Below the pieces are notes generated by a model that ran no database searches, had not been told where the DNA came from, and worked only from the letters and a program-made list of their open reading frames with translations. Shown here one piece after another: positions 9,540 to 17,824 of a DNA stretch of 64,000 nt (positions within the stretch are counted from its first letter, which is position 1; every line of letters begins with the position of its first letter). The stretch is taken from NCBI GenBank assembly GCA_013824115.1, contig PNNG01000034.1, forward strand, positions 149,647-213,646, given 5' to 3'. The DNA comes from Sphingobacteriaceae bacterium. Lineage in GTDB: Bacteria > Bacteroidota > Bacteroidia > UBA7662. Made by a program: the position numbers and the translations under genes.

Positions 9540-10222
9540 ATAAAGCAAAGTTGGTAGTACTTACAGGGGCTGGTATCAGCGCCGAAAGTGGTATTGCAAC
9601 TTTCAGAGGAGGAGGAGGCCTTTGGGAAAATCACTCCATTGAAGAGGTGGCTTCCATTGAAGGTTGGTACAAAAACCGGGAATTGGTGTTGGCTTTTTAT
9701 AATAGTCGAAGGCAGGCTGCACTACAAGCACAGCCCAATGCAGGCCATCTGGCATTGAAGGAGCTGGAAGCACATTTTGAGGTACGTATCATAACTCAGA
9801 ATGTAGACACCCTTCATGAAATGGCGGGCTCTACCGCGGTACTACATTTGCACGGCCGACTTGACCAAAAACGCAGTGAAAAAAATCCCAAGCTCGTAGC
9901 GCCATGGGAGGGAGATTTGAAACTGGGTGACCTCGCATCGGATGGTAGTCAATGGCGTCCCAACATCGTTTGGTTCGGCGAAATGGTGCCTGCCATGGAA
10001 CAAGCAGTAGAGTGGGTGAGGGAAGCAGATTTTTTTGCAGTTATTGGCACTTCTTTACAGGTCTATCCAGCTGCAGGTTTGGTGCATGAGGTGCCGCTCC
10101 ATTGTGAGTGTTATTTAGTTGACCCTCAACCAGTTTCATTAATTGGCATGCAGCATTTTATCCAAATTACCGAAGCTGCTACTACTGGGGTACCCAAGCT
10201 CATCAAAAAGCTTTTGCAATAG
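9536..10222 (+). CDS. cobB: NAD-dependent protein deacylase (sirtuin, CobB type)
   Basis: Removes acyl groups from lysine side chains with NAD+ as co-substrate. The Rossmann motif GAGISAESGIATFRG is at 11-25, TQNVDTLHE at 87-95 and the catalytic His106 in HLHG. Tyr55 and Arg58 (YNSR) match the Tyr-x-x-Arg pair that marks class III sirtuins acting on succinyl/malonyl-lysine. The region where most sirtuins hold four zinc-binding cysteines (about 107-140) contains no cysteine. The 228-residue length is normal. It overlaps the previous gene by 4 bp. Confidence 0.93.
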   Translation: MNKAKLVVLTGAGISAESGIATFRGGGGLWENHSIEEVASIEGWYKNRELVLAFYNSRRQAALQAQPNAGHLALKELEAHFEVRIITQNVDTLHEMAGSTAVLHLHGRLDQKRSEKNPKLVAPWEGDLKLGDLASDGSQWRPNIVWFGEMVPAMEQAVEWVREADFFAVIGTSLQVYPAAGLVHEVPLHCECYLVDPQPVSLIGMQHFIQITEAATTGVPKLIKKLLQ

Positions 10223-10253
10223 AGAGAGGCCTTTTTCGTATTTTCATGCCCAT

Positions 10254-10718
10254 ATGTGGGCTGTACTTCTTTTTGCCATTTTGTTGGGTTTGGTCCTGCT
10301 GTTTGCCGAGCTATTTGTCGTTCCCGGTGTCACCTTTGTAGGCGTAGCGGGATTGGTGTTTTTGGCAGTGGGGGTATGGCAAATTTATGAGCTGTATGGG
10401 AATATGGCAGGACATCTGTCGCTGCTGCTTCTCACTGTTTTAAGTGCTTGGGTGGTATGGAAGGCCATGCGCACCCAATTTTGGAAGGCTTTTGAGCTCC
10501 ACGACCAAATAGAAGGCAAGGCTACGCCCGATGCTATTTCGTTGGGATTAGAGATTGGCATGGTAGGTAAGGCTTTAAGCAGATTGCGTCCGATGGGCAA
10601 GGCCCGTTTTGGTCAAGTTGAAATGGAAGTAGAGTCGTTAGATGGCTGGCTGGATGCCGGCGTTAATATTCAGATCACGGCCTTGGAAGGCCAAAAAGTA
10701 TATGTTAAAACCAATTAA
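10254..10718 (+). CDS. NfeD-like membrane protein
   Basis: Small integral membrane protein with a C-terminal OB-fold, the kind usually paired with flotillin-like proteins. Start at 10254 (MWAVLLFAILLG) is chosen because the longer frame begins inside cobB. Residues 1-75 hold three hydrophobic segments; residues 90-154 form the NfeD OB domain (GMVGKALSRLRPMGKARF, then a conserved GWLDAGVNIQIT). floA starts 3 bp after its stop, which supports the pairing. Likely role: membrane microdomain organisation, by family. Confidence 0.85.
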   Translation: MWAVLLFAILLGLVLLFAELFVVPGVTFVGVAGLVFLAVGVWQIYELYGNMAGHLSLLLLTVLSAWVVWKAMRTQFWKAFELHDQIEGKATPDAISLGLEIGMVGKALSRLRPMGKARFGQVEMEVESLDGWLDAGVNIQITALEGQKVYVKTN

Positions 10719-10721
10719 ATT

Positions 10722-11705
10722 ATGTCAGAACTCGCAGTATTGTTGTTAGTGATAGGCGGAGTAGTCTTCGGCCTGTTTCTGTTTTTGTATTTCATTCCGG
10801 TGAACCTTTGGGTAACCGCGGTTTTTTCGGGAGTAAAAATCAGCATTCTCGATTTGGTGTTGATGCGCATTCGTAAGGTGCCGCCAAGCATTGTGGTAAA
10901 TGCCCTCATTACATCAACCAAGGCGGGATTACGCGTTACTTCTAACGATATAGAAACCCACTATTTGGCGGGTGGACATGTAAACAACGTGATCCGGGCC
11001 CTTATTTCAGCCGAGAAGGCCAATATTGCGCTCGATTTCAAAGCAGCTACGGCCATCGATTTGGCAGGTCGCGATGTTTTTGAAGCGGTGCAAATGTCGG
11101 TTAATCCGAAAGTGATTGATACACCACCAGTAGCTGCAGTAGCGAAAGACGGTATTCAGCTCATTGCCAAAGCCCGTGTTACTGTGCGTGCCAATATCAA
11201 ACAATTGGTAGGTGGTGCCGGTGAAGAAACCATTTTGGCCAGGGTTGGCGAAGGCGTAGTATCTTCTATCGGTTCTGCGGTGAATCACAAAGAAGTACTC
11301 GAGAATCCAGATAAAATCTCGAAAGTGGTGCTCTCGAAGGGCTTAGATGCCGGTACAGCATTCGAAATTCTATCTATCGACATTGCCGACGTAGATGTTG
11401 GAAAGAACATTGGTGCGGTATTGCAAACCGACCAAGCCGAGGCCGATAAGAAAATTGCCCAAGCCCGCGCCGAAGAACGCCGCGCCATGGCTGTTGCCTT
11501 GGAGCAAGAACACGTGGCCCTGGCGCAAGAAGCACGTGCCAAGGTAATTGAGGCCGAAGCACAAATTCCAATTGCTATAGCGGAAGCGTTTAGAAATGGT
11601 CAGTTGGGTGTGATGGACTATTATAAGATGCAAAACATCAAGGCCGACACTGATATGCGCGATAGCATAGCCAAGCCCGGTGGAAGCGGCAAACCTAAAT
11701 CGTAA
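10722..11705 (+). CDS. floA: flotillin-like protein FloA
   Basis: Membrane-microdomain scaffold of the FloA (YqfA) family. A hydrophobic hairpin spans residues 4-32, then a long SPFH-type domain ([18 protein letters not shown] onward), and an alanine- and glutamate-rich coiled coil ([20 protein letters not shown] region, about 245-290). At 327 residues it has the family length. It is the last gene of the long operon; the palindromic terminator begins 6 bp after the stop. The adjacent NfeD gene is the classic partner. Confidence 0.95.
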   Translation: MSELAVLLLVIGGVVFGLFLFLYFIPVNLWVTAVFSGVKISILDLVLMRIRKVPPSIVVNALITSTKAGLRVTSNDIETHYLAGGHVNNVIRALISAEKANIALDFKAATAIDLAGRDVFEAVQMSVNPKVIDTPPVAAVAKDGIQLIAKARVTVRANIKQLVGGAGEETILARVGEGVVSSIGSAVNHKEVLENPDKISKVVLSKGLDAGTAFEILSIDIADVDVGKNIGAVLQTDQAEADKKIAQARAEERRAMAVALEQEHVALAQEARAKVIEAEAQIPIAIAEAFRNGQLGVMDYYKMQNIKADTDMRDSIAKPGGSGKPKS

Positions 11706-11710
11706 AACCA

Positions 11711-11754
11711 TTCTCCATAAAAAAAGCCCCTTTCGGGGCTTTTTTTATGGAGAA
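11711..11754. terminator. bidirectional rho-independent terminator
   Basis: A nearly perfect 44-bp palindrome: TTCTCCATAAAAAAAGCCCC, a loop of four bases, and its complement. The GC stem AGCCCC/GGGGCT is flanked by A and T runs on both sides, so it works for the rightward floA operon and for the leftward gene at 11761. Confidence 0.95.
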
Positions 11755-11760
11755 TCGATT

Positions 11761-12399
11761 TTAGTAAGCTAAAAATTCAACCAGATAGAGAATGAATTTG
11801 TCGCTGTTTACAATTTGACGGCGATTACCAATGATCAGTTCAAAATACTTGGCTGAAGATCCATTTTTGCCCTTACTCATGCTTACGGCAAATTGATCGT
11901 TCAGGCGATACTGCAAAAAACGAGTTTCATTTTTCACCTTGGCAGTATCGCTATCGATGTAATTTTGGCGGAGTTGCTTTACTTTTTCGAGCAGGTTCTT
12001 CGCATCGTTTTCGTCTATGGTAATGTAGTTGTATGAAACCTGAGGAAAACGAGCTTCATAAAATTTGGTTTCTCCCTTGCCGCTGAGCATTTCAGCCAAG
12101 GGTAGATCGGCTGCAGTGCCATTGATGGCGTGGGTTGAAGGAATTTGGTGTTTGCCAATGACCAAGAACTTATCGCCATTGTCAAGGCGCTTTACGCCAA
12201 TCATTTCGAAAGCCGAACGGTCTTTGTTCGATTCTGATACCAATTCTCTCACGCCGTATTGGATAGTTTCATCGGCATCGCCTTTTACTACCGATGACTT
12301 GATGTAGTGATCACTGGTTTTTTGGCCATAGGAAACAGTAGTGGAAAGGGCTGTTGAAACGACAAAAAACAGCGCTGCGGGAATAATTTTAACTTTCAT
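11761..12399 (-). CDS. exported protein of unknown function
   Basis: 212 residues with a signal peptide (hydrophobic residues 5-20, then VSYGQ). I do not recognise the family. The mature part is hydrophilic; no catalytic motif, repeat or lipobox is visible. It is convergent with floA and shares its terminator. The next leftward gene upstream, the DegP/Q-like protease, is separated by 94 bp, so it probably has its own promoter. Confidence 0.75.
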   Translation of the reverse strand: MKVKIIPAALFFVVSTALSTTVSYGQKTSDHYIKSSVVKGDADETIQYGVRELVSESNKDRSAFEMIGVKRLDNGDKFLVIGKHQIPSTHAINGTAADLPLAEMLSGKGETKFYEARFPQVSYNYITIDENDAKNLLEKVKQLRQNYIDSDTAKVKNETRFLQYRLNDQFAVSMSKGKNGSSAKYFELIIGNRRQIVNSDKFILYLVEFLAY

Positions 12400-12446
12400 A
12401 GGGTAGCTTTATTGGACTGCAATCTAAAAATATCGGCTTTAAAAAC

Positions 12447-12461
12447 CATGAAATCTTCATG
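12447..12461 (-). terminator. possible weak terminator after the protease gene
   Basis: On the minus strand CATGAA-GAT-TTCATG is followed by GTTTTT, downstream of the 12494 stop codon. The stem has six base pairs and little GC, so it is only a candidate. Confidence 0.35.
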
Positions 12462-12493
12462 AAAAATCATTTGCTACCTATTTAACAAGCTCA

Positions 12494-13945
12494 TTAATAG
12501 GTATAAAAGCTGTAGGCAGCCTTTCTTCCATTTTGATCGATGCCTTCAATAACTACTTGTCCACGCATATTTTCTAGTAAATCGATACAAGCATCGGGGG
12601 TAGCTACGGCTACTTTGTTGATGTGGGTGATGATAAAACCATCGCGCAATCCCAAACGACGCACATAGCCATTGCCTGTAATGTTGGAAATACGTACGCC
12701 ACTCGATAAATTCAAGCGGTCTTTTTCGCGCTTGCCAATGGGCTCAAAATCGGCACCAAGCTTCGCAGAAGTGACCGCTTCGTTTTTAACGATATCGAAA
12801 TTGCCTTCGGTATTGGTTAATTTCAAATCAAACTGCATCCTTTTGCCAGAACGCTCAATTTGAATGCTGGTTCGGTCGCCAGGTCGGAGGTAGCTGAGCT
12901 GCTCATCAAACTCTGCTTTGCTGTTCACCAACACTTGGTTAAAATGGGTGATGACGTCGCCCTCTTTGAGTCCAGCTTCTTTGGCTGCCCCATAAGAGGC
13001 AATGCTCGATACGTAAATGCCTTTCAAACCCGACAATTTAGCGCGATCACGCAGGGCGGCATCAATATCTACCACATCGGCACCGAAGAACGCCCGTTGC
13101 ACCGAGCCATGTTCTTTCAAATCGCGAATGACTTTCTGAACAATATTGGCTGGAATGGCAAAGCCATAGCCATTGTAAGCACCGGTACGCGAGTAAATGG
13201 CTGTGTTGATGCCAATAAGATTGCCTTGTACATCTACCAAAGCACCACCCGAATTGCCTGGATTGATGGCCGCATCGGTTTGAATGAAGCTTTCGATGGG
13301 GAAGAGGTTGCTTAATAAATTGAGATTTCGGCCCTTGGCACTTACAATACCTGCTGTAACGGTTGAAGTCAAGTTGAACGGATTGCCCACCGCCAGCACC
13401 CATTCGCCCACACGCACTTGATTAGAATTGGCAAAGACCATGCTGGGCAAGGCCGAAGCCTCAATTTTGAGGAGTGCCAAATCGGTAGAGGGGTCCGTCC
13501 CAATCAACTTGGCTTCGTATGATTGTTTATTGGTTAAAATCACTTCAATGCGAACCGATTTTTCAACCACATGATTATTGGTTACAATGTAACCATCGGG
13601 CGACACAATAACGCCAGAGCCCGAATTGATCACCAAATCTTGCCGGCCACCTCCAAATATATCGCCAAAAAACCAGTCATTGAACGAGCGTTGGGGCGCA
13701 TTGCTGGTAGTTTTAATGTACACCACGGCAGGGGTACTTCGGTCGGAAGCTAAAGTAAAGTCGAGCGGCGCGCTACCAATACGGTCGTTTACCCATTGCG
13801 CCTGTCCCTGTATAGGCGCTTGTACATTTTGAATTTGCAGCGGTGCATTTTGTTGCCATTGCCGCACAGCCAGGCTGCCTCCTGTATAACCGGCCACCAA
13901 AGCTACTGTGCCAAATAAAGCGATTTGAATCAGTCGGTTTTGCAT
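12494..13945 (-). CDS. DegP/DegQ-type periplasmic serine protease
   Basis: HtrA-family protease and chaperone that degrades misfolded envelope proteins. An N-terminal hydrophobic anchor or signal spans residues 6-27. The trypsin-like domain has the full triad: His125 (TNNHVV), Asp155 (STDLALLK) and Ser232 (NPGNSGGALV). Two PDZ domains follow (about 275-375, GLKEGDVITHFN; and about 395-480, RRLGLRDGFIITHIN). The second PDZ sits at the very C terminus, as in DegQ. 483 residues, normal length. Transcribed from the candidate promoter 13958-13988. Confidence 0.95.
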   Translation of the reverse strand: MQNRLIQIALFGTVALVAGYTGGSLAVRQWQQNAPLQIQNVQAPIQGQAQWVNDRIGSAPLDFTLASDRSTPAVVYIKTTSNAPQRSFNDWFFGDIFGGGRQDLVINSGSGVIVSPDGYIVTNNHVVEKSVRIEVILTNKQSYEAKLIGTDPSTDLALLKIEASALPSMVFANSNQVRVGEWVLAVGNPFNLTSTVTAGIVSAKGRNLNLLSNLFPIESFIQTDAAINPGNSGGALVDVQGNLIGINTAIYSRTGAYNGYGFAIPANIVQKVIRDLKEHGSVQRAFFGADVVDIDAALRDRAKLSGLKGIYVSSIASYGAAKEAGLKEGDVITHFNQVLVNSKAEFDEQLSYLRPGDRTSIQIERSGKRMQFDLKLTNTEGNFDIVKNEAVTSAKLGADFEPIGKREKDRLNLSSGVRISNITGNGYVRRLGLRDGFIITHINKVAVATPDACIDLLENMRGQVVIEGIDQNGRKAAYSFYTY

Positions 13946-13957
13946 CTTTTTTTCTTG

Positions 13958-13988
13958 CGAAAATAAGGATAGCCCTCGCCATAGTCAA
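13958..13988 (-). promoter_or_regulatory. promoter of the DegP/Q-type protease
   Basis: On the minus strand TTG (-33 element) is followed after 20 bp by TATTTTCG, one mismatch from the Bacteroidota -7 consensus TAnnTTTG. The ATG follows 12 bp later. Confidence 0.6.
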
Positions 13989-14032
13989 GTTTCCTTAACT
14001 GCATTCTGCTTCCCTTTTTGCCTCAAAAGCCC

Positions 14033-14040
14033 TACTTTTG
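14033..14040 (+). promoter_or_regulatory. -7 box of the isocitrate dehydrogenase promoter
   Basis: TACTTTTG matches TAnnTTTG perfectly and lies 19 bp before the ATG at 14060. No -33 TTG is seen at the usual distance. Confidence 0.55.
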
Positions 14041-14059
14041 CAGCATTAAAAAATACCTC

Positions 14060-15514
14060 ATGTCGCAGAAAACACCCATTACCGTTGCTTATGGCGACGG
14101 CATCGGACCAGAAATCATGTCGGCCACCCTCAGGGTGCTCGAAGCTGCTGGTGCACAGTTGGATATAGAGACCATCGAAATAGGTGAAAAAGTGTATTTG
14201 TCGGGCAATACCGCCGGTATTACCGACGCCAGCTGGGAATCGTTGATGCGTACGAAAGTGTTTCTGAAGGCACCCATTACCACCCCTTTTGGTGGAGGTT
14301 ATAAATCACTCAACGTTACAGCGCGCAAAACATTGGGTTTATTTGCCAATGTGCGTCCGTGCGTTTCTTATTCTCCTTACGTTTTTACCCGCTTTCCGCA
14401 AATGGATGTGGTGATTATCCGTGAGAATGAAGAAGACCTGTATGCCGGCATCGAACACCGCCAGACCCGTCAGGTGTACCAGTGTTTGAAGCTGATCACT
14501 GAGCCCGGCTCCGAAAAAATCATTCGTTATGCCTTTGAATATGCCCGCAATAATCGTCGCAAGAAGGTGACTTGCCTGATCAAAGACAATATCATGAAGC
14601 TTACCGATGGCGTTTTTCATCGCATTTTCGACCGCATTGCCGAGGAATATCCCGACATTCAAGCCGATAGCATGATCATCGACATTGGAACCGCACGTTT
14701 GGCCGATACCCCCGAAATGTTTGATGTAATTGTAACGGAGAACCTCTATGGGGACATCATTTCCGATGTTGCCGCTCAAATCAGTGGCTCGGTGGGCATT
14801 GGTGGAAGCTCAAATATTGGCGATAAATGCGCCATGTTTGAGGCCATTCACGGCTCGGCGCCTACCATTGCTGGCCAAGATATAGCCAATCCATCGGGCT
14901 TATTGTTGTCGTCTGTCATGATGTTGGTACATATCAACCAGCCCAAGGTGGCCAGCAAAATTCAAAATGCTTGGTTGCGCACTTTAGAAGAGGGCATCCA
15001 TACGGCCGATATTTTCAAAGAAGGCATGAGCAAGCAGCGGGTAGGTACGCAAGGTTTCGCCGATGCAGTAATAGCTCGTTTGGGACAACTTCCCGAAAAA
15101 ATGCAGCCAGTGCAGTTTGCCGAAAATGTAAATCGCATCGATCCCACCAAATGGCAACTCATGTATTCAACTGAGAAAAAGCAGTTGATGGGTGTCGATA
15201 TCTTTTTAGATTGGAACGATGGTCATGCCGATAAACTGGGCGAAATGCTCGAAAAAATCACGGTGGACGGCCTAAAGCTCATTGTCATTTCTAACCGCGG
15301 TGTGAAGGTCTATCCCAATGCCCTGCCAGGTATTTTCTGCACCGACCATTGGCGTTGCCGTTTTGAAGCAACCGATCGCACGGCAGGCATCAGCCACCAA
15401 ACCGTGCTCGATCAACTAAGCCGCATCCAAGCCATAGGCCTTGATTTTATCAAAACCGAACATTTGTATTATTTTGACGATGAGCGCGGCTATTCCCTCG
15501 CACAGGGTCAATAA
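14060..15514 (+). CDS. icd: NADP-type isocitrate dehydrogenase with C-terminal extension
   Basis: Oxidative decarboxylation of isocitrate to 2-oxoglutarate in the TCA cycle. Start at 14060 (MSQKTPITVAYGDGIGPEI) is preferred to the Met at 14018, which would lie upstream of the -7 box. Typical features: GDGIGPEI at the N terminus, the substrate loop SLNVTARKTLGLFANVRP, IRENEEDLYAGIE, VTENLYGDIISD and the cofactor region EAIHGSAPTIAGQDIANPSGL. After about 340 residues of core there is an extra C-terminal domain (about 140 residues, VDIFLDWNDG onward), as in the 480-500-residue Thermus/Rickettsia-type enzymes. Cofactor preference is inferred from that subtype. Confidence 0.92.
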   Translation: MSQKTPITVAYGDGIGPEIMSATLRVLEAAGAQLDIETIEIGEKVYLSGNTAGITDASWESLMRTKVFLKAPITTPFGGGYKSLNVTARKTLGLFANVRPCVSYSPYVFTRFPQMDVVIIRENEEDLYAGIEHRQTRQVYQCLKLITEPGSEKIIRYAFEYARNNRRKKVTCLIKDNIMKLTDGVFHRIFDRIAEEYPDIQADSMIIDIGTARLADTPEMFDVIVTENLYGDIISDVAAQISGSVGIGGSSNIGDKCAMFEAIHGSAPTIAGQDIANPSGLLLSSVMMLVHINQPKVASKIQNAWLRTLEEGIHTADIFKEGMSKQRVGTQGFADAVIARLGQLPEKMQPVQFAENVNRIDPTKWQLMYSTEKKQLMGVDIFLDWNDGHADKLGEMLEKITVDGLKLIVISNRGVKVYPNALPGIFCTDHWRCRFEATDRTAGISHQTVLDQLSRIQAIGLDFIKTEHLYYFDDERGYSLAQGQ

Positions 15515-15522
15515 ACCAATAT

Positions 15523-15546
15523 AGCCACCCTCAGGGTGGCTTTTTT
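15523..15546 (+). terminator. rho-independent terminator after icd
   Basis: Stem AGCCACCC / GGGTGGCT with loop TCA followed by TTTTTT. The hutI start codon begins directly after the T run. Confidence 0.85.
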
Positions 15547-16794
15547 ATGATGCGTAAAAAGATTGAACATATTGGACAGCTCTGGGGCATTGGTCAACCG
15601 ATGGGAGGCCGCTTGGCAGGTGCTGAAATGAGACACTTCCAGTCGATTGCCGATGCTTGGTTGTTGCTAGAGGACGATCGCATTGTGTCATTTGGCCCAA
15701 TGAGCCAGCCCGACTCAACGTTTGTTGACGAAGTACATAATGCCCACGGCGACTGGGTTTTTCCAGCTTTTTGCGATGCGCATACGCATTTGGTGTTCGC
15801 CGCCAGCCGCGATCAGGAGTTGTTAATGAAGCTCCAAGGGCTCGACTATGAAGCCATAGCAGCCCGGGGTGGGGGCATTCTGAATTCCGCACGCCGTTTG
15901 GCCGAAATGTCGGAGGATGAGCTCTACACCGTTTCAAAGGACCGATTGCATGCTATGATTTCGGCTGGGGTTGGCGCTGTTGAAATCAAATCGGGTTACG
16001 GACTCGACTCCGAAAACGAGCTCAAAATGTTGCGCGTGATTGCTCGATTAAAGACCGCTAGTGCAATCCCCATCAAAGCTACTTTTTTGGCTTTACACGC
16101 ACTGCCCGTAGCGTATAAGCAGAACAAACAAGATTTTGTTGATTTGATGGTGAACCAGGTGTTGCCAAAAGTAGCGACATCGGGCCTTGCCGATTTTGTA
16201 GATTTGTTTTGCGAGCGCAATTATTTCGACCTGAACGATATGCAATTGCTGCTTGAACGTGCTAGTTCTTTGGGTTTGCCTGCCAAAGTGCATGTGAATC
16301 AGTTCAGCAGTTTTGGCGCTATCGCCAAAGCAGTAAAGCTCGGTGCGCTAAGTGTTGATCATTTGGAGGTGATGGAAGCCAGCGATTTCGAAGCTTTGAA
16401 AGGAAGTTCTACCATGCCCACGGCCTTGCCTGGTTGCTCCTTTTATTTAGGAATTCCGTTTGCGCCTGGCCGCCAATTGATTGATGCAGGCTTGCCTTTG
16501 GCCATTGCAAGTGATTACAATCCAGGTTCATCACCTTCATTTAATCCAGAATTGAACTTGTCGTTGGCTGTATTGCGCATGCGCCTGTTTCCAGAGGAAG
16601 CATGGAATGCCATGACCATTAACGGCGCAGCGGCCATGCAGCTTGAAGAGGAAGTAGGAAGTATTTGGCCACAAAAAAAGGCAAATCTCCTTTTTACCAG
16701 AGCTTTGCCTTCGTTAACCTATATGCCATACGCATTTGGAGAGCGCAAGATAAAACAGGTGTGGATAAACGGAAAACCTTATTCTGAGGCTTGA
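15547..16794 (+). CDS. hutI: imidazolonepropionase
   Basis: Hydrolyses imidazolone-5-propionate to formiminoglutamate in histidine degradation. The amidohydrolase metal motif DAHTHLVF has His79 and His81; other landmarks are RGGGILNSA (near 118-126), KSGYGL, a histidine in HVNQF and SDYNPGSSPS, all standard for HutI. 415 residues, full length. The start codon directly follows the icd terminator T run, so the promoter position is unclear. No other hut gene is in the window. Its 3' end overlaps the convergent lipoprotein gene by 16 bp. Confidence 0.93.
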   Translation: MMRKKIEHIGQLWGIGQPMGGRLAGAEMRHFQSIADAWLLLEDDRIVSFGPMSQPDSTFVDEVHNAHGDWVFPAFCDAHTHLVFAASRDQELLMKLQGLDYEAIAARGGGILNSARRLAEMSEDELYTVSKDRLHAMISAGVGAVEIKSGYGLDSENELKMLRVIARLKTASAIPIKATFLALHALPVAYKQNKQDFVDLMVNQVLPKVATSGLADFVDLFCERNYFDLNDMQLLLERASSLGLPAKVHVNQFSSFGAIAKAVKLGALSVDHLEVMEASDFEALKGSSTMPTALPGCSFYLGIPFAPGRQLIDAGLPLAIASDYNPGSSPSFNPELNLSLAVLRMRLFPEEAWNAMTINGAAAMQLEEEVGSIWPQKKANLLFTRALPSLTYMPYAFGERKIKQVWINGKPYSEA

Positions 16795-17120
16795 GCCGCA
16801 TCGGCTGCCTTTCGTAGCATCGACTTTTTGCCTTCTTCTTTGGCTGGTACAGCCTCGTCTGACTGGGCGGGAGTAGTTGCTTTTACATCGGTAGTTGTTG
16901 CCGCTGGTTTGCTTTGCGTTGCAGGAGTTGCAGGTTGGCTGCTTGCAGGTGCTGGTGTTTCTTCGGCAACGGCTTCTTCGGGCACACTTTCTTCTACCAC
17001 CGCTTCTTCGGTAGCAGTAGGTGTGGTTTCGCTTGCTGTGGTTTCGTCGGCATTGCTTCCGCAAGCTGCAAATAAGGCCATTCCAGCGAGGATAGAAAAG
17101 GAGAGGAGTTGTTTTTTCAT
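16779..17120 (-). CDS. small Ala/Pro/Thr/Glu-rich lipoprotein
   Basis: Start at 17120 gives a lipoprotein signal peptide (MKKQLLSFSILAGMALFAAC, lipid Cys20). The following 90 residues are low complexity, rich in A, T, E, P and V (for example TTASETTPTATEEAVVEES), with a short basic-amphipathic tail (KKSMLRKAADAAQASE). No enzyme motif. Likely an extended, surface-anchored lipoprotein; function unknown. The longer frame to 17231 overlaps the upstream gene and is not needed. Confidence 0.75.
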   Translation of the reverse strand: MKKQLLSFSILAGMALFAACGSNADETTASETTPTATEEAVVEESVPEEAVAEETPAPASSQPATPATQSKPAATTTDVKATTPAQSDEAVPAKEEGKKSMLRKAADAAQASE

Positions 17121-17137
17121 GGTGTTTAGATTAGTAA

Positions 17138-17824
17138 TCAAAGATGGAAAAAATAATGCAATCGTTGGGCAAGCAATTCGGGCTTTACCCGGTCGAGCGG
17201 ATGCTGCGTCATAGGTAGCACATCTAAACAAGCATGGGGCAATTGACGATACACCTGAATGGCATCTTCAATAGGTACCATTTTGTCTTTGTCGCCTAAG
17301 CCAATGGCTATTTTGCTTTGAATGGAGGAGTAGTCGGTAGTTGAAAGTGCTGCTTCCTTGCCCAGCGCCAACATCATTTGTGCAGTTAGCCGCATGTTTT
17401 CGTCCCAATAATCAGCCCCATGTTTTGCGGCAAGAGCATTGGTATAAGCTGGGAACTTTTCGGCAAGCGACTTGGGATCCAGATTCTGAGCTTCCTTTTG
17501 CGCTTGGCTTTCGTTCCATATAAACTTGGTGCCCAAGGTGTAGATATGGCTAAAAACAGGTTTTTGAAATTGGAGCAAACAGGCAACATACCCCCCCATG
17601 CTATAGCCAAAAATGAGTGGCTGCTCCAAATGATTGGTATTTATGAAATCATTGAGTGCGTCTGCGAAAAGCGGAATACTGAATTTCGATGGCCTTTCTT
17701 TGTTCTGGCCATGACCTGGTAAATCAAAAAGGAATAACTCGTAGTGTGGCGACAATAGGGGAAGCAGCTGTTCAAAATCGGAGGCTGCCCCGAGAGCGCC
17801 GTGCAGTAGAATGAGGGGTTTCAT
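17138..17824 (-). CDS. alpha/beta-fold hydrolase
   Basis: 228 residues with the full alpha/beta-hydrolase pattern: oxyanion-hole HGALG at 8-12, nucleophile Ser75 in GYSMGG, an acid near 174 (GLGDKDKMVP) and His near 207 (TQHPLD). DLPGHG at 34-39 is also typical. The substrate cannot be told from sequence. It overlaps the upstream ade gene by 4 bp, so the two are co-transcribed. Confidence 0.88.
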   Translation of the reverse strand: MKPLILLHGALGAASDFEQLLPLLSPHYELFLFDLPGHGQNKERPSKFSIPLFADALNDFINTNHLEQPLIFGYSMGGYVACLLQFQKPVFSHIYTLGTKFIWNESQAQKEAQNLDPKSLAEKFPAYTNALAAKHGADYWDENMRLTAQMMLALGKEAALSTTDYSSIQSKIAIGLGDKDKMVPIEDAIQVYRQLPHACLDVLPMTQHPLDRVKPELLAQRLHYFFHL

